A stretch of DNA of 64,000 bases, from assembly GCF_900102945.1 (NCBI RefSeq), contig NZ_FNGI01000006.1, positions 1 to 64,000 on the forward strand. Reading direction: 5' to 3'. Origin of the DNA: Modicisalibacter muralis. GTDB lineage: Bacteria > Pseudomonadota > Gammaproteobacteria > Pseudomonadales > Halomonadaceae. The notes below the pieces were generated by a model. That model saw only the letters and a program-made list of their open reading frames with translations. It was not told the origin of the DNA and did no database searches. The translations under genes were made by a program, and so were the position numbers. Positions 29,991 through 37,989 of the stretch are shown one piece after another (positions within the stretch are counted from its first letter, which is position 1; each line of letters begins with the position of its first letter).

Positions 29991-30003
29991 CACGCTACCG
30001 CCC
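29991..30003 (-). promoter_or_regulatory. ops / JUMPstart element (RfaH recruitment site)
   Basis: On the minus strand the sequence reads GGGCGGTAGCGTG, containing the full ops consensus GGCGGTAGCGTG. It sits in the untranslated leader 63 bases before the wzz start at 29928. In enterobacteria, ops pauses RNA polymerase and loads RfaH, which suppresses termination across long LPS and capsule operons. It faces the 29-kb co-directional block. An rfaH gene is not in the window. Confidence 0.75.
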
Positions 30004-30203
30004 GAGGATTGTTCCGGGCATCTTCCCAAGGCCCTGTGGTCGTGATGGCCCACCACACGAAAGGTTCCAATGGGAGGAGTGCTCAAGCAAGAAAGGACAC
30101 GGAACCGCAGGCCCCGGCTCGTTACGGCTACTGTCCCTAGCACATCCGTCCATACCCTTTGGCGTGGTGGCCTTTTTTACTGCTACCTACCTTATGCCAA
30201 ACG

Positions 30204-31025
30204 CTATTCTAAAGAACCACTTACACTAGCTCTAGGTTTGTCGCGTATGAATTTTGTGATTCGCACGTCGCCCAGGGGCGACAGGTCGGGCACAAAACTC
30301 TGGCGTACCAACGTAACGAAATGACAGGCAAAGGCCCCCACGATGGCAAACACTAATCCCAACACGACGCCTAATGCCACTATCAGGCCGGTGTCGGTGC
30401 CTTGAGGGTATAGGCTGCGCACGGCGACCTGCTCGACTTCGCCTTTTTGCAGGGCATCGAGTTCACGCTCGATCGCAGCGGCCGTTTCTACAAGAACACC
30501 CCCTGATACATCTACGGCGCGCATGGCGTTCCGAGTATATGACAAGCGCCGCTCAAGGCTCGCACGCTTACGCTCGAATAGCGCCGCTTGCCCGTTAGCC
30601 AAGGCTTCGACTATACGGCGGTGCAATGCCTCGACGTCGCCAGCCTGAGTTGGGCTGGCCTGAGTCGTCAATGAGATTAGTAGCGTATTTTCAAGCAACT
30701 TTGTGTCTAGGCTAAACGGCAAGCTGCTCTCCCCCGTCTCGTTCAGGTAGGCACGGACCTGGGCAGGCAGAATCATGATATCCAGCTTAGCGAGCACGGC
30801 TTTTTGCATCTCAAGACCAACCAACTCGCCCTCTTCATTGAGAGCTTCAGCAATCGCATAGACGGAAGTATAGGTATAGCTTGCGGGTCGCAACACGATG
30901 AAAGCGATTGTAGCGAGCATTATCAGCAGAAAAACGGTAAGCATCACTTTCCAACGCTTGACGAGAATCACAGCAAGCTGGACCAGCGATATCTCATCGC
31001 TGGCCGAGGTATTCTGAATCGGCAT
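30204..31025 (-). CDS. wzz: Wzz chain-length determinant, copy 2
   Basis: Start at the ATG at 31025 (MPIQNTSASDEISLVQLAVILVKRWK) with AGGGATGAG upstream; a GTG at 31028 is adjacent. The 273-residue protein has two membrane segments (VMLTVFLLIMLATIAFIVL and LIVALGVVLGLVFAIVGAFACHF) flanking a periplasmic coiled region, as in copy 1. It is clearly paralogous to the gene at 29161-29928, but its C-terminus is longer (KFIRDKPRASVSGSLE). It lies upstream of the ops element, so it may be expressed separately. Two Wzz proteins can give two modal chain lengths. Confidence 0.88.
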   Translation of the reverse strand: MPIQNTSASDEISLVQLAVILVKRWKVMLTVFLLIMLATIAFIVLRPASYTYTSVYAIAEALNEEGELVGLEMQKAVLAKLDIMILPAQVRAYLNETGESSLPFSLDTKLLENTLLISLTTQASPTQAGDVEALHRRIVEALANGQAALFERKRASLERRLSYTRNAMRAVDVSGGVLVETAAAIERELDALQKGEVEQVAVRSLYPQGTDTGLIVALGVVLGLVFAIVGAFACHFVTLVRQSFVPDLSPLGDVRITKFIRDKPRASVSGSLE

Positions 31026-31028
31026 CAC

Positions 31029-31232
31029 TCATCCCTACGGTCATGTGGCGCCGCATCGATGGCGGCACCTTTTTAATCATATTTTTCATAAAAAACGCGC
31101 AGCTGAAGGCTACGCGAATCCAAGCAGTATAAGCGAAACACGATTAGGAGACTAGGCAGGCTGATAAGGGCCATAAGGGCAAGGGCTCGGCGGGCACACC
31201 ACCCGACTTAACAAAAAATTTGCATTTTCTCC
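31029..31232. other. Intergenic region between wzz and the flagellin promoter
   Basis: I see no gene here. A GC-rich imperfect hairpin with a T5 run lies at about 31045-31075, close to the wzz start. The rest holds AAGGGC direct repeats at 31167-31185. Promoters for wzz should lie here, but no good consensus match was found. Confidence 0.4.
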
Positions 31233-31259
31233 TAAAGCATTCTCACCAAGCGTCGATAA
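31233..31259 (+). promoter_or_regulatory. Sigma-28 (FliA) promoter of the flagellin gene
   Basis: TAAA at 31233-31236, a 15-base spacer, then GTCGATAA at 31252-31259. This matches the sigma-28 consensus TAAA-N15-GCCGATAA with one mismatch. Transcription would begin near 31268, giving a leader of about 110 bases before the flagellin start. Confidence 0.85.
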
Positions 31260-31376
31260 ACAGGGTAACGGCCAACGGCGCCGTTGTGGTGAGAGAGAGG
31301 CGAACGAGCAAAATAGCCAATCCCGCCGCTGGAGCCCCCAAGACCTCAAGCAGGCATATTAAGGAAGGAAATCACC

Positions 31377-32645
31377 ATGTCAGTGATCAATACCAACATC
31401 ACCTCGCTGATCGCTCAGCAAAACCTCAACGCCTCCAAAAGCGACCTGACCACCGCCATGGAGCGCTTGTCCTCTGGCCTGCGTATCAACAGCTCTGCTG
31501 ACGACGCAGCCGGTCAGGCCATCGCCAACCGCATGAGCAGTCAGATCACCGGTCTGTCACAGGCACAGCGTAACGCCAACGACGGTATCTCTGTCGCCCA
31601 GACCACCGAAGGCGCCCTGAACCAGGTCAACGATAACCTGCAGCGCATCCGTGAACTGACCGTTCAGGCCTCTAACGGCACCAACTCCACCGAAGACCTG
31701 AGCTCCATTCAGGACGAAATCACTGCGCGCCTCGATGAAATCGGCCGCATCTCTGAAGAGACCAGCTTTAACGGCGTTAAAGTGCTGGCTAGCGACCAGA
31801 CAATCGCCATTCAGGTTGGCGCCAACGATGGTGAAACTATCGAGATCAAGCTCAGCGAGATTAACGCTGAAACCTTGGGCTTGGATAACTTCGACGTCAC
31901 CAAGGGTGTTGTAAATTCCGAAGACTTTGGCGCCACTGTGAGTGACACCGACACCGCAGTATCTGCCAAATTCGATGTTGCAGACTTGGGAACAGTAACC
32001 GATACTAACGGCGCAGCCACTACCTCCGACGCAACAGAACTTTTTGAACTGAAAGATGGTAGCGGTTATGCAGCACTTGCCAGCGATGGCAATTACTATG
32101 CACTGGTAACCACTGACGCGGCCGCCCTGACTTATGACAGCACCACAGCTCTGGATGCAGACACAGTCAATACTGAAGCAGGTGCCGTTGACAGCATTCA
32201 AGCAGGCGTCACCCTGGATACCGCAACCAACCTGAGCAGTGCAGATATCACCGAGATCAACGACGCTGAGGGCAACGGCACTGGCGAATATGTACTTGAT
32301 AACGGTGACGGTACCTACAACATGGTCAGCATTGCCACCGATGGCACAGCTTCATTGGGTGCGGAAGTATCCGTTGATCCGCTGGCTGCTCTCGATACCG
32401 CTCTGAGCAGTGTTGATGGCCTGCGCTCCGATCTGGGTGCCCTGCAGAACCGCTTCGATTCCGCAATCACCAACTTGGCGACTACCGAAGTCAACCTGAC
32501 CGCTGCTCGCTCGCGCATTCAGGATGCCGACTACGCGACAGAGGTCTCCAACATGACCCGCAACCAGATCCTGCAGCAGGCTGGCACGTCCATCCTCGCC
32601 CAGGCTAACCAGTTGCCGCAGTCAGTACTGTCTCTGCTGGGTTAA
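31377..32645 (+). CDS. fliC: Flagellin
   Basis: A 422-residue flagellar filament protein. The N-terminal D0/D1 (MSVINTNITSLIAQQNLNAS, then MERLSSGLRINSSADDAAGQAIANRM) and the C-terminal D1/D0 (ILQQAGTSILAQANQLPQSVLSLLG) are highly conserved. The central residues about 165-335 are variable and rich in Asp, Thr and Ala, with very few basic residues, as expected for a surface domain in a halophile. AAGGAAGGAAA provides a strong ribosome binding site. A sigma-28 promoter lies upstream and a terminator follows. The acidic centre is also a possible glycosylation target. Confidence 0.97.
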   Translation: MSVINTNITSLIAQQNLNASKSDLTTAMERLSSGLRINSSADDAAGQAIANRMSSQITGLSQAQRNANDGISVAQTTEGALNQVNDNLQRIRELTVQASNGTNSTEDLSSIQDEITARLDEIGRISEETSFNGVKVLASDQTIAIQVGANDGETIEIKLSEINAETLGLDNFDVTKGVVNSEDFGATVSDTDTAVSAKFDVADLGTVTDTNGAATTSDATELFELKDGSGYAALASDGNYYALVTTDAAALTYDSTTALDADTVNTEAGAVDSIQAGVTLDTATNLSSADITEINDAEGNGTGEYVLDNGDGTYNMVSIATDGTASLGAEVSVDPLAALDTALSSVDGLRSDLGALQNRFDSAITNLATTEVNLTAARSRIQDADYATEVSNMTRNQILQQAGTSILAQANQLPQSVLSLLG

Positions 32646-32666
32646 TTCTCAGTATAGCGGTGCATT

Positions 32667-32700
32667 AAAGGGTGGGGCGAAAGCCCTGCCCTTCTTTATT
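32667..32700 (+). terminator. Rho-independent terminator after fliC
   Basis: AAGGGTGGGGC, a GAAA tetraloop and GCCCTGCCCTT form a stem (with a small internal mismatch), followed by CTTTATTT. It lies 22 bases after the fliC stop. Confidence 0.8.
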
Positions 32701-32734
32701 TGGCGTTTTAGTGGTACTTGATAAGGAGAGCCCG

Positions 32735-33250
32735 GTGAAAGCGTTGTCATTATTCGAACAGGTTGTTTCGCGTCATTTCTCAAGCAAAGTAACTGAGCTT
32801 CAAGCGTTTGGTAAAACGGGATATTCCTTCGAAGAATGGTTCAATTGGGAGCTGTACTATGCGCTAGGCGCATCGGATAGCAACTTAGCACCGAAACCGA
32901 CTTACAAAGCCCATGGTTTGGATGCATCAAAGAAAACCGGCGATGTATTCTTCAGCCTAGGCGATGAGAACTTTATCATTGAAGTTGCGCTGGTTCATGA
33001 TTATACGCAAGACAAGTGGCTGGAAAAAATACGACTCGACCGAGATCATCTGATGACGTTGAAGCAGGTTGATGGCATAACGCCGATCCAATTGATCGCG
33101 ATGGTATCAGGTTATAATGACATTATGGCACAGGAAAGCTGGAGCACTTGGCTTGAATCACTAACATTTTGGAATACGCCAAGGGATGTCGACATCAAGC
33201 TACGCTTACCCACCGAAGGGCAGGCCTGGATAATTGGGTGGTCATTGTAG
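32735..33250 (+). CDS. Conserved-looking protein of unknown function
   Basis: The start is set at GTG 32735 because AAGGAGAG lies 6 bases upstream; the open frame begins earlier, inside the fliC terminator. The 171-residue product begins MKALSLFEQVVSRHFSSKV and is soluble. It has SFEEWFNWELYYALG, then GDVFFSLGDENFIIEVALV and WLEKIRLDRDHL. The spacing of an E, a D-x-FF strand and an IIEVALV strand is reminiscent of the PD-(D/E)XK nuclease core, but the motif lysine is absent (EVA). I do not recognise the family. It is separated from fliC by a terminator. Confidence 0.65.
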   Translation: MKALSLFEQVVSRHFSSKVTELQAFGKTGYSFEEWFNWELYYALGASDSNLAPKPTYKAHGLDASKKTGDVFFSLGDENFIIEVALVHDYTQDKWLEKIRLDRDHLMTLKQVDGITPIQLIAMVSGYNDIMAQESWSTWLESLTFWNTPRDVDIKLRLPTEGQAWIIGWSL

Positions 33251-33318
33251 ATTTTTGACCGGCACCATCGCTATTCCCGAATAGCAATTATGAACTCCTG
33301 TGACAGTGCCGCCAATCA

Positions 33319-33519
33319 ATGAAAATTGCCGATTATCAATGCATCATCGATGAGCTTGAGGTAGTGATCAGCGATACCAAAACGCTGATGGTCCGCTTCG
33401 AGGCCACCGACTTCGACGAGACCATGAGCGACGATTACCTCGCCTTGCATAAGCTCTATACCCGGATGGTCGAAGAACAGCGCCGTTACACACAAGAGAT
33501 GCTGGTGGCCGAGGAGTAG
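33319..33519 (+). CDS. Small hypothetical protein
   Basis: A 66-residue acidic, helical frame: MKIADYQCIIDELEVVISDTK, then MSDDYLALHKLYTRMVEEQRRYTQ. No clear ribosome binding site precedes it, and the opposite strand is also open over the same span. The acidic composition and helical periodicity favour this strand. It could be translated from the same message as the gene at 32735, since only 68 bases separate them. Function unknown. Confidence 0.45.
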   Translation: MKIADYQCIIDELEVVISDTKTLMVRFEATDFDETMSDDYLALHKLYTRMVEEQRRYTQEMLVAEE

Positions 33520-33614
33520 CACAGTGCCCTGAAGCCAGCTTCAAAACACCTAGGCACAAAACACGGAAGATTCCAGCAAGCACTAATCAACTTCAACAAC
33601 GTTCGCAATATCGC

Positions 33615-34142
33615 TCAAAAGACGATTGCATTGAACTCATTGCTAAAATCGTCACTGGCTGGTGTCAATGTCAAGGTTTGCTCACACATTGTCAGTAATC
33701 GCTTCGCAGTGCCATAAAGCATGCCGCTGAGTTGGTGTAGCGTATTGAAGTGCTCGGCGATTTCATCATAGTCGGTTTCGTAATCATGAGCGGCAAGGTT
33801 GCGCGCGGCTCGACTGCGCTGCCAGTCAGCCGTCGATTCGATAACTCCACTTTTCTCGAAAAAAGCCAGAACTTTGAGAAAGCTATCACTGGGCTCGCTC
33901 ATAAGCATGCTACTGTGCCTCATAGCAGCCGCCAGGGAATCCTGTAATTTGGCGAAGCGCTCGTTGATGGCCGCCAGCGTTTCATAGAGTTCAACGTCTT
34001 TTTTGTGCTGCGATAGGTAACTTCCTGCCAGCGGCCAGTCTATTTTGCGTTCCGATTGATGCAGAAAATAAACACAGCGCTGGATGGCTTCAAGCAGGTT
34101 GGCCAAGTAGCGGCGCTCAGCATCTAATATATCCTGGCTCAT
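33615..34142 (-). CDS. hepT: HepT-like HEPN toxin, second copy
   Basis: A 175-residue helical HEPN protein with the RX4HXY motif as RNLAAHDY (near residue 113) within WQRSRAARNLAAHDYETDYDE. It overlaps the upstream MNT gene by 4 bases (34139-34142). It is only distantly similar to the HEPN protein at 26436-26912, so this is an independent module and not a recent duplication. Predicted RNase controlled by AMPylation of the motif tyrosine. Confidence 0.78.
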   Translation of the reverse strand: MSQDILDAERRYLANLLEAIQRCVYFLHQSERKIDWPLAGSYLSQHKKDVELYETLAAINERFAKLQDSLAAAMRHSSMLMSEPSDSFLKVLAFFEKSGVIESTADWQRSRAARNLAAHDYETDYDEIAEHFNTLHQLSGMLYGTAKRLLTMCEQTLTLTPASDDFSNEFNAIVF

Positions 34143-34441
34143 GCGGCTTGCCCGAGTTTTACCGCCTGGGCCAGCGCAATTGCTTGAAAAGCGCTAGGCT
34201 CACTGCCCTGCCGATATAGCAGAACGTCAACCGGCATCTGTAACGCTGCCTCCAGCATCATCTTGAGTTCTGCGCGTTGCAGCGTACCAATTCGTTCAGG
34301 GACTTCAATCAGTAGATCCAAATCGCCACCCTTGCGCTCATCATTCAGGCGTGAACCATAAATCGAGACGCATGAACCTTTCCCAAGTTGCTGCTGGGTA
34401 ATGTCAAGAATAGTCGTGATCTGGTCTGTACTGAGGCGCAT
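34139..34441 (-). CDS. mntA: MntA-like nucleotidyltransferase antitoxin, second copy
   Basis: A 100-residue minimal nucleotidyltransferase with GSRLNDERKGGDLDLLIE (GSX10DXD) and a PVDVLLY strand with the third acidic residue. The N-terminus MRLSTDQITTILDITQQQLG resembles the copy at 26909-27208. It overlaps the HEPN gene by 4 bases in the antitoxin-first order. Confidence 0.8.
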   Translation of the reverse strand: MRLSTDQITTILDITQQQLGKGSCVSIYGSRLNDERKGGDLDLLIEVPERIGTLQRAELKMMLEAALQMPVDVLLYRQGSEPSAFQAIALAQAVKLGQAA

Positions 34442-34510
34442 AAACAGTCACCGAGCTAGCAATTTCCGACTTTGGCGCAATACGTTTTACCACCAGAGTT
34501 TAGCGTAAAC

Positions 34511-34759
34511 TCAAGCAATGCGCCCGAGTTCGAGTAGCGTGCGCAGCAGTGTGTCGACGCTGGCGTCGCTCTGGCTGTAGTCGCTCATCAGCGTGCGCAG
34601 GCGTTGCTCGAATTCCTTGCGTTCATCGCGCTGCTGGCGCTGGTTGTCGCCTTCGATCCCGCGCAGGGCTTCGGCGAAAGCGTCGTCGAGTTCACGGAAC
34701 TTACGAAATTTCTCTCGTTCGTCCATTTGAGGTGGCTTGCGGGAGTTTGAGTTTTTCAT
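34511..34759 (-). CDS. Short MvaT-like oligomerisation-domain protein without DNA-binding domain
   Basis: An 82-residue, highly charged, coiled-coil protein: MKNSNSRKPPQMDEREKFRKFRELDDAF, then EFEQRLRTLMSDYSQSDASVDTLL. The second segment aligns with the oligomerisation part of the MvaT protein encoded at 43134-43511 (DFKERLEQLMKEFSKSASDVIELL). The C-terminal region with the AT-hook-like loop (NPNTGEVVETRGG in MvaT) is missing. Homology is inferred by eye. By analogy with H-NS truncated derivatives, it could modulate MvaT by hetero-oligomerisation. It lies 70 bases upstream of the MNT/HEPN pair and co-directional with it. Confidence 0.6.
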   Translation of the reverse strand: MKNSNSRKPPQMDEREKFRKFRELDDAFAEALRGIEGDNQRQQRDERKEFEQRLRTLMSDYSQSDASVDTLLRTLLELGRIA

Positions 34760-35061
34760 GAAACAAGTAATAACGTCATAAGTTGTGTCAATCGTGGTGA
34801 ACAGTGAAGCATAGCGTGGAATAAGTAATTCTCACGGCGAACGGCGATGCATGGCGCTACGGCCTCACCATGAAGATTTATCGAATACTAAGGTGCGCCA
34901 GAAAACACCTTCAAGAAAACCATTCGATTAAGACAGTCTGGGCATCCAAAGTTCCAGCGTGGTAACGGGCTCAAGCCAATCGAACGCTGCCTGGATATCA
35001 TAGCATGGGCCAGGTCGATGAAAAGACCCGACACTATTGTGCCGCAAATATGCCGCACGTG
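34760..35061. other. Intergenic region, no gene recognised
   Basis: About 300 bases between the MvaT-like gene and the end of the sigma-54 activator gene. I see no convincing open frame or RNA. A direct repeat TGCCGCA-AATA-TGCCGCA lies at about 35040-35058, next to the activator stop. Confidence 0.4.
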
Positions 35062-36486
35062 TCATTTTTTTGTATCGGATCGGCGATGTCCGATCGTCAA
35101 TCCATGTTTGCGCAGTTTACGAACCACGCTGGGCTGACTGATGCCCAGGTGCCTGGCAATGGCATAGGTGCTTCGCTGGTAATCGCAGAGTTCCGCCAGG
35201 ATAGCTCGTTCGTGCGCGTCGAGGGCCTGCTTGAGCGTTTGGCCTTCGCCCGGTGTAAAGGTAGCGAGGGAAGTATCGCGCACTGCCGATGGTGTCTCGA
35301 TAACCGCCGCCCCAGCACCGCCGGGGGCGCCAATGACATTATCCGGCGCCGATAACCAGGCCCGCTCCATCCAGTTTTCCAGTTCGCGCACGTTACCCAG
35401 CCAGTCGCCACGCATCAATTCGGGCCAGGCGTTGGGGTGCAACACCTTGGACTGCCCGTAGCGCCGGTTGAGCCGCTCGAGTTGGCGTTCCGCAAGCCCG
35501 GGAATGTCCTCGCGGCGTTCCCTGAGCGGTGGCAACGTCAATGGAATCACGTTCAGTCGGTAATAGAGATCGAGGCGAAAATCGCCGCTTTCGACCCGCG
35601 CGGCGAGATCCTGGTTGGTGGCCACAATCAGGCGAAAATCGACCCGCCGCGCTTGGGTATCGCCCAACCGGGTGACCTGGCCATCCTGAATCACCTTGAG
35701 CAGCTTGGTTTGTGTGGCCAATGGCAATTCACCGATTTCGTCGAGAAACAGTGTGCCTCCGGCGGCCAACTCCAGCATGCCCGCTTTACCTTGTCGAGCC
35801 GCACCGCTGAACGCGCCGGGCTGGTAGCCGAACATTTCGGATTCGAACAACGCATCGGGAATCGCGGCACAGTTAACGTCGATGAATGGCCCTTGGTGGC
35901 GCTTGCTCCAGCGATGCAACTGGCGGGCGAAGGCGGTTTTGCCGACACCCGACTCGCCGAGCATCAGCACGGTGGCATCGGTGGGCGCGACGCGCTTGAT
36001 GAGCAGCGCCACTTCGCGCATCACCTCACTACGCACTTCCAGGCTATCGAGCTCCAGTTCGTCGCCCAATGGAACCGAGCCGCCACGCTTGAGATGCTCG
36101 CTGAAACGCTGCTGCAGCAGCGCGTATTCGTCTTGCAACAGTTGCAAGTCGGTCAGGTCCATGGAGCGCGAAACGATGCGCGTAAGCTTGCCATCGATGA
36201 ATACCGGATACGCCTCGGCAAGCACCCGCCGCCCGGTGTTGGTGTGTTGCATGACTTGCGCCGGCTGCCCGGTGCGAATCACCTCCATGGTCACCGAGGG
36301 TGAAAGCACGCCGCGCTCGACGAGATTCTGCACGGTTGTCCGGCACAATTCTTCCCGGCTCAGCCCATAAACGGCCGCACTCCCCGGACTGACATCGAGG
36401 ATGCGTCCGCTCGCCTCGACGATGAAGAAGTGATCGTGGGCGGTGTCGATGATGGTCTTGAGTACCGCGCTATCGATATCGCTCAT
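35062..36486 (-). CDS. Sigma-54-dependent activator (PAS-AAA+-HTH)
   Basis: A 474-residue bacterial enhancer-binding protein. An N-terminal PAS domain (residues about 10-115) is followed by an AAA+ domain with Walker A GESGVGKT (177-184), the sigma-54 contact loop GAFSGA (224-229; usually GAFTGA) and Walker B GTLFLDE (244-250). A C-terminal TyrR/Fis-like HTH follows (STYAIARHLGISQPSVVRKLRKHG). It probably controls the gbuA-yjiH-aruI-kauB operon, which has a sigma-54 promoter 490 bases away, in response to a ligand of the PAS domain (arginine or a guanidino compound). The Ser in GAFSGA is a known tolerated variant. Confidence 0.9.
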   Translation of the reverse strand: MSDIDSAVLKTIIDTAHDHFFIVEASGRILDVSPGSAAVYGLSREELCRTTVQNLVERGVLSPSVTMEVIRTGQPAQVMQHTNTGRRVLAEAYPVFIDGKLTRIVSRSMDLTDLQLLQDEYALLQQRFSEHLKRGGSVPLGDELELDSLEVRSEVMREVALLIKRVAPTDATVLMLGESGVGKTAFARQLHRWSKRHQGPFIDVNCAAIPDALFESEMFGYQPGAFSGAARQGKAGMLELAAGGTLFLDEIGELPLATQTKLLKVIQDGQVTRLGDTQARRVDFRLIVATNQDLAARVESGDFRLDLYYRLNVIPLTLPPLRERREDIPGLAERQLERLNRRYGQSKVLHPNAWPELMRGDWLGNVRELENWMERAWLSAPDNVIGAPGGAGAAVIETPSAVRDTSLATFTPGEGQTLKQALDAHERAILAELCDYQRSTYAIARHLGISQPSVVRKLRKHGLTIGHRRSDTKK

Positions 36487-36502
36487 GGCTCTCGATGCCG
36501 AC

Positions 36503-36793
36503 TCACAGTGCCCGAGCCTCTTTCAGCACCCGTTCACGAAAGGAGTCCGGTAGCGCATTCGGGGTAAGCACATCGACTTTCACGCCCATGAGCTTACTTA
36601 GCTCGACTCGAATCGCCCCGATATCCATTAGAGACGTTTCCTGGGTCGGATCGACCAGCAAGTCCAGGTCGCTACCTTCTTGGTCGGTACCGTCCAACAC
36701 CGAGCCAAAAACCCGCACGTTACGGACATGATGATTCGTAGCGATTGTTGAAATGGTATCGCGGTGGATGGCGAGGGCTTGAGAAGGCCTCAT
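36503..36793 (-). CDS. MNT-type nucleotidyltransferase, orphan
   Basis: A 96-residue minimal nucleotidyltransferase with GSVLDGTDQEGSDLDLLVD (GSX10DXD) and KVDVLTP. It normally pairs with a downstream HEPN/DUF86 gene, but the next gene in that direction is the sigma-54 activator 16 bases away, so no partner is visible. It is co-transcribed with the activator at best. An unlinked partner elsewhere is possible. Confidence 0.75.
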   Translation of the reverse strand: MRPSQALAIHRDTISTIATNHHVRNVRVFGSVLDGTDQEGSDLDLLVDPTQETSLMDIGAIRVELSKLMGVKVDVLTPNALPDSFRERVLKEARAL

Positions 36794-36887
36794 GGAAAAC
36801 TCCTGCTTACAGTCGCTATGTCAATGAGAAATACCACAGAATCCAGGCATTATCCATTCCATCGATACAAAGATGAATCAATAATAC

Positions 36888-36904
36888 ATTTTTGCATCAA
36901 AAAT
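36888..36904. promoter_or_regulatory. Palindrome, candidate upstream activator site
   Basis: ATTTTTGCATCAAAAAT is a perfect 7+3+7 inverted repeat, 68 bases upstream of the sigma-54 -24 element. Position and symmetry fit an enhancer-binding-protein site for the activator at 35062-36486. AT-rich stretches with ATCAA motifs between it and the promoter could host IHF. Binding is an inference. Confidence 0.5.
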
Positions 36905-36971
36905 AAACCAAGAGCAATCCAATTGTGAATCGCCAGGCTCTTAACTGATTGAAAATAAATGCCTGAATAAC

Positions 36972-36987
36972 TGGCACGCATCCTGCA
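36972..36987 (+). promoter_or_regulatory. Sigma-54 promoter of the gbuA operon
   Basis: TGGCACGCATCCTGCA carries the -24 GG (36973-36974) and -12 GC (36985-36986) at the exact 10-base spacing required, with one mismatch to TGGCACG-N4-TTGCA. Transcription should begin near 36998. This excludes an ATG at 36988 as the gbuA start. Confidence 0.85.
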
Positions 36988-37032
36988 ATGCTTATGTCGA
37001 AAACAACTCGTCAACGAGCGTCAGGAGACGAC

Positions 37033-37989
37033 ATGAGCGACAAGCCGACCTTCAACCAGCCACTCGGTGGTAATGAGATGCCCCGCTTCGGCGGCCCGGC
37101 GACAATGATGCGCCTACCCACGCAGGAGAGCGCCCAAGGGCTGGATGCCGCCTTCATTGGCGTCCCCTTCGATATCGGTACATCCAACCGCCCCGGCGCG
37201 CGATTGGCGCCACGTCAGATTCGTGACGAGTCGCGCATGCTGCGCCCTTACAACATGGCGACCCGCGCCGCGCCTTTCGACAGCATCCAGGTGGCGGATA
37301 TCGGCGATGTGCCGATCAACACCTTCAACCTGCACAAGAGCATGGGCATTATCACGGCGTTCTACGACGAGGTACTTGCCCAGGGTACGCGCCCGCTGAC
37401 ACTGGGCGGCGATCACACCATCGCCCTGCCCATCCTGCGCGCCATGAAGCGCAGATACGGCAAGGTTGGGCTGATTCACGTCGATGCCCACGCCGATATC
37501 AACGAGCATATGTTCGGCGAAGCCATCGCGCATGGCACGCCTTTTCGCCGCGCCGTCGAGGAAGGCCTTCTGGATGGCGAGCGTGTGGTGCAAATCGGCC
37601 TGCGCGGCACCGGCTATGCGGCGGACGATTTCGACTGGAGCCGTGAGCAGGGGTTTCGCGTGGTGCCCGCCGAGGAATGCTGGCACAAGTCGCTGACGCC
37701 GCTGATGGAGGAAGTCCGCGCCAAGATCGGCGACGGCCCGGTGTATATCAGCTTCGACATCGACGGCATAGACCCGGCCTACGCGCCCGGCACCGGCACG
37801 GCGGAGGTCGCCGGGCTGACGGTACCGCAGGCGCTGGAAATCATTCGTGGCGCCTGGGGGCTGGATATCGTCGGCGGCGATCTGGTCGAGGTTTCCCCGC
37901 CCTACGACACTAGCGGCAATACCGCGCTGCTCGCGGCCAACCTGCTTTACGAGATGCTGTGTGTCCTTCCCGGCGTCCAGCGCCGCTAG
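37033..37989 (+). CDS. gbuA: 4-Guanidinobutyrase (ureohydrolase family)
   Basis: A 318-residue Mn-dependent ureohydrolase that cleaves 4-guanidinobutyrate to GABA and urea. Start at 37033 with AGGAG 7 bases upstream. Metal ligands lie in GGDHTIALP, HVDAHADINEHMF and SFDIDGIDPAYAPGTGT. The N-terminus NQPLGGNEMPRFGG and the ending LLYEMLCVLPGVQRR are those of GbuA and differ from agmatinase and guanidinopropionase. It is the first gene of a sigma-54-driven operon with the enzymes making its substrate. Confidence 0.9.
   Translation: MSDKPTFNQPLGGNEMPRFGGPATMMRLPTQESAQGLDAAFIGVPFDIGTSNRPGARLAPRQIRDESRMLRPYNMATRAAPFDSIQVADIGDVPINTFNLHKSMGIITAFYDEVLAQGTRPLTLGGDHTIALPILRAMKRRYGKVGLIHVDAHADINEHMFGEAIAHGTPFRRAVEEGLLDGERVVQIGLRGTGYAADDFDWSREQGFRVVPAEECWHKSLTPLMEEVRAKIGDGPVYISFDIDGIDPAYAPGTGTAEVAGLTVPQALEIIRGAWGLDIVGGDLVEVSPPYDTSGNTALLAANLLYEMLCVLPGVQRR

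Noticed and set aside
36988-37032. Upstream ATG as the gbuA start
   Set aside because: The sigma-54 promoter would begin transcription near 36998, after this codon, and AGGAG correctly precedes the ATG at 37033.
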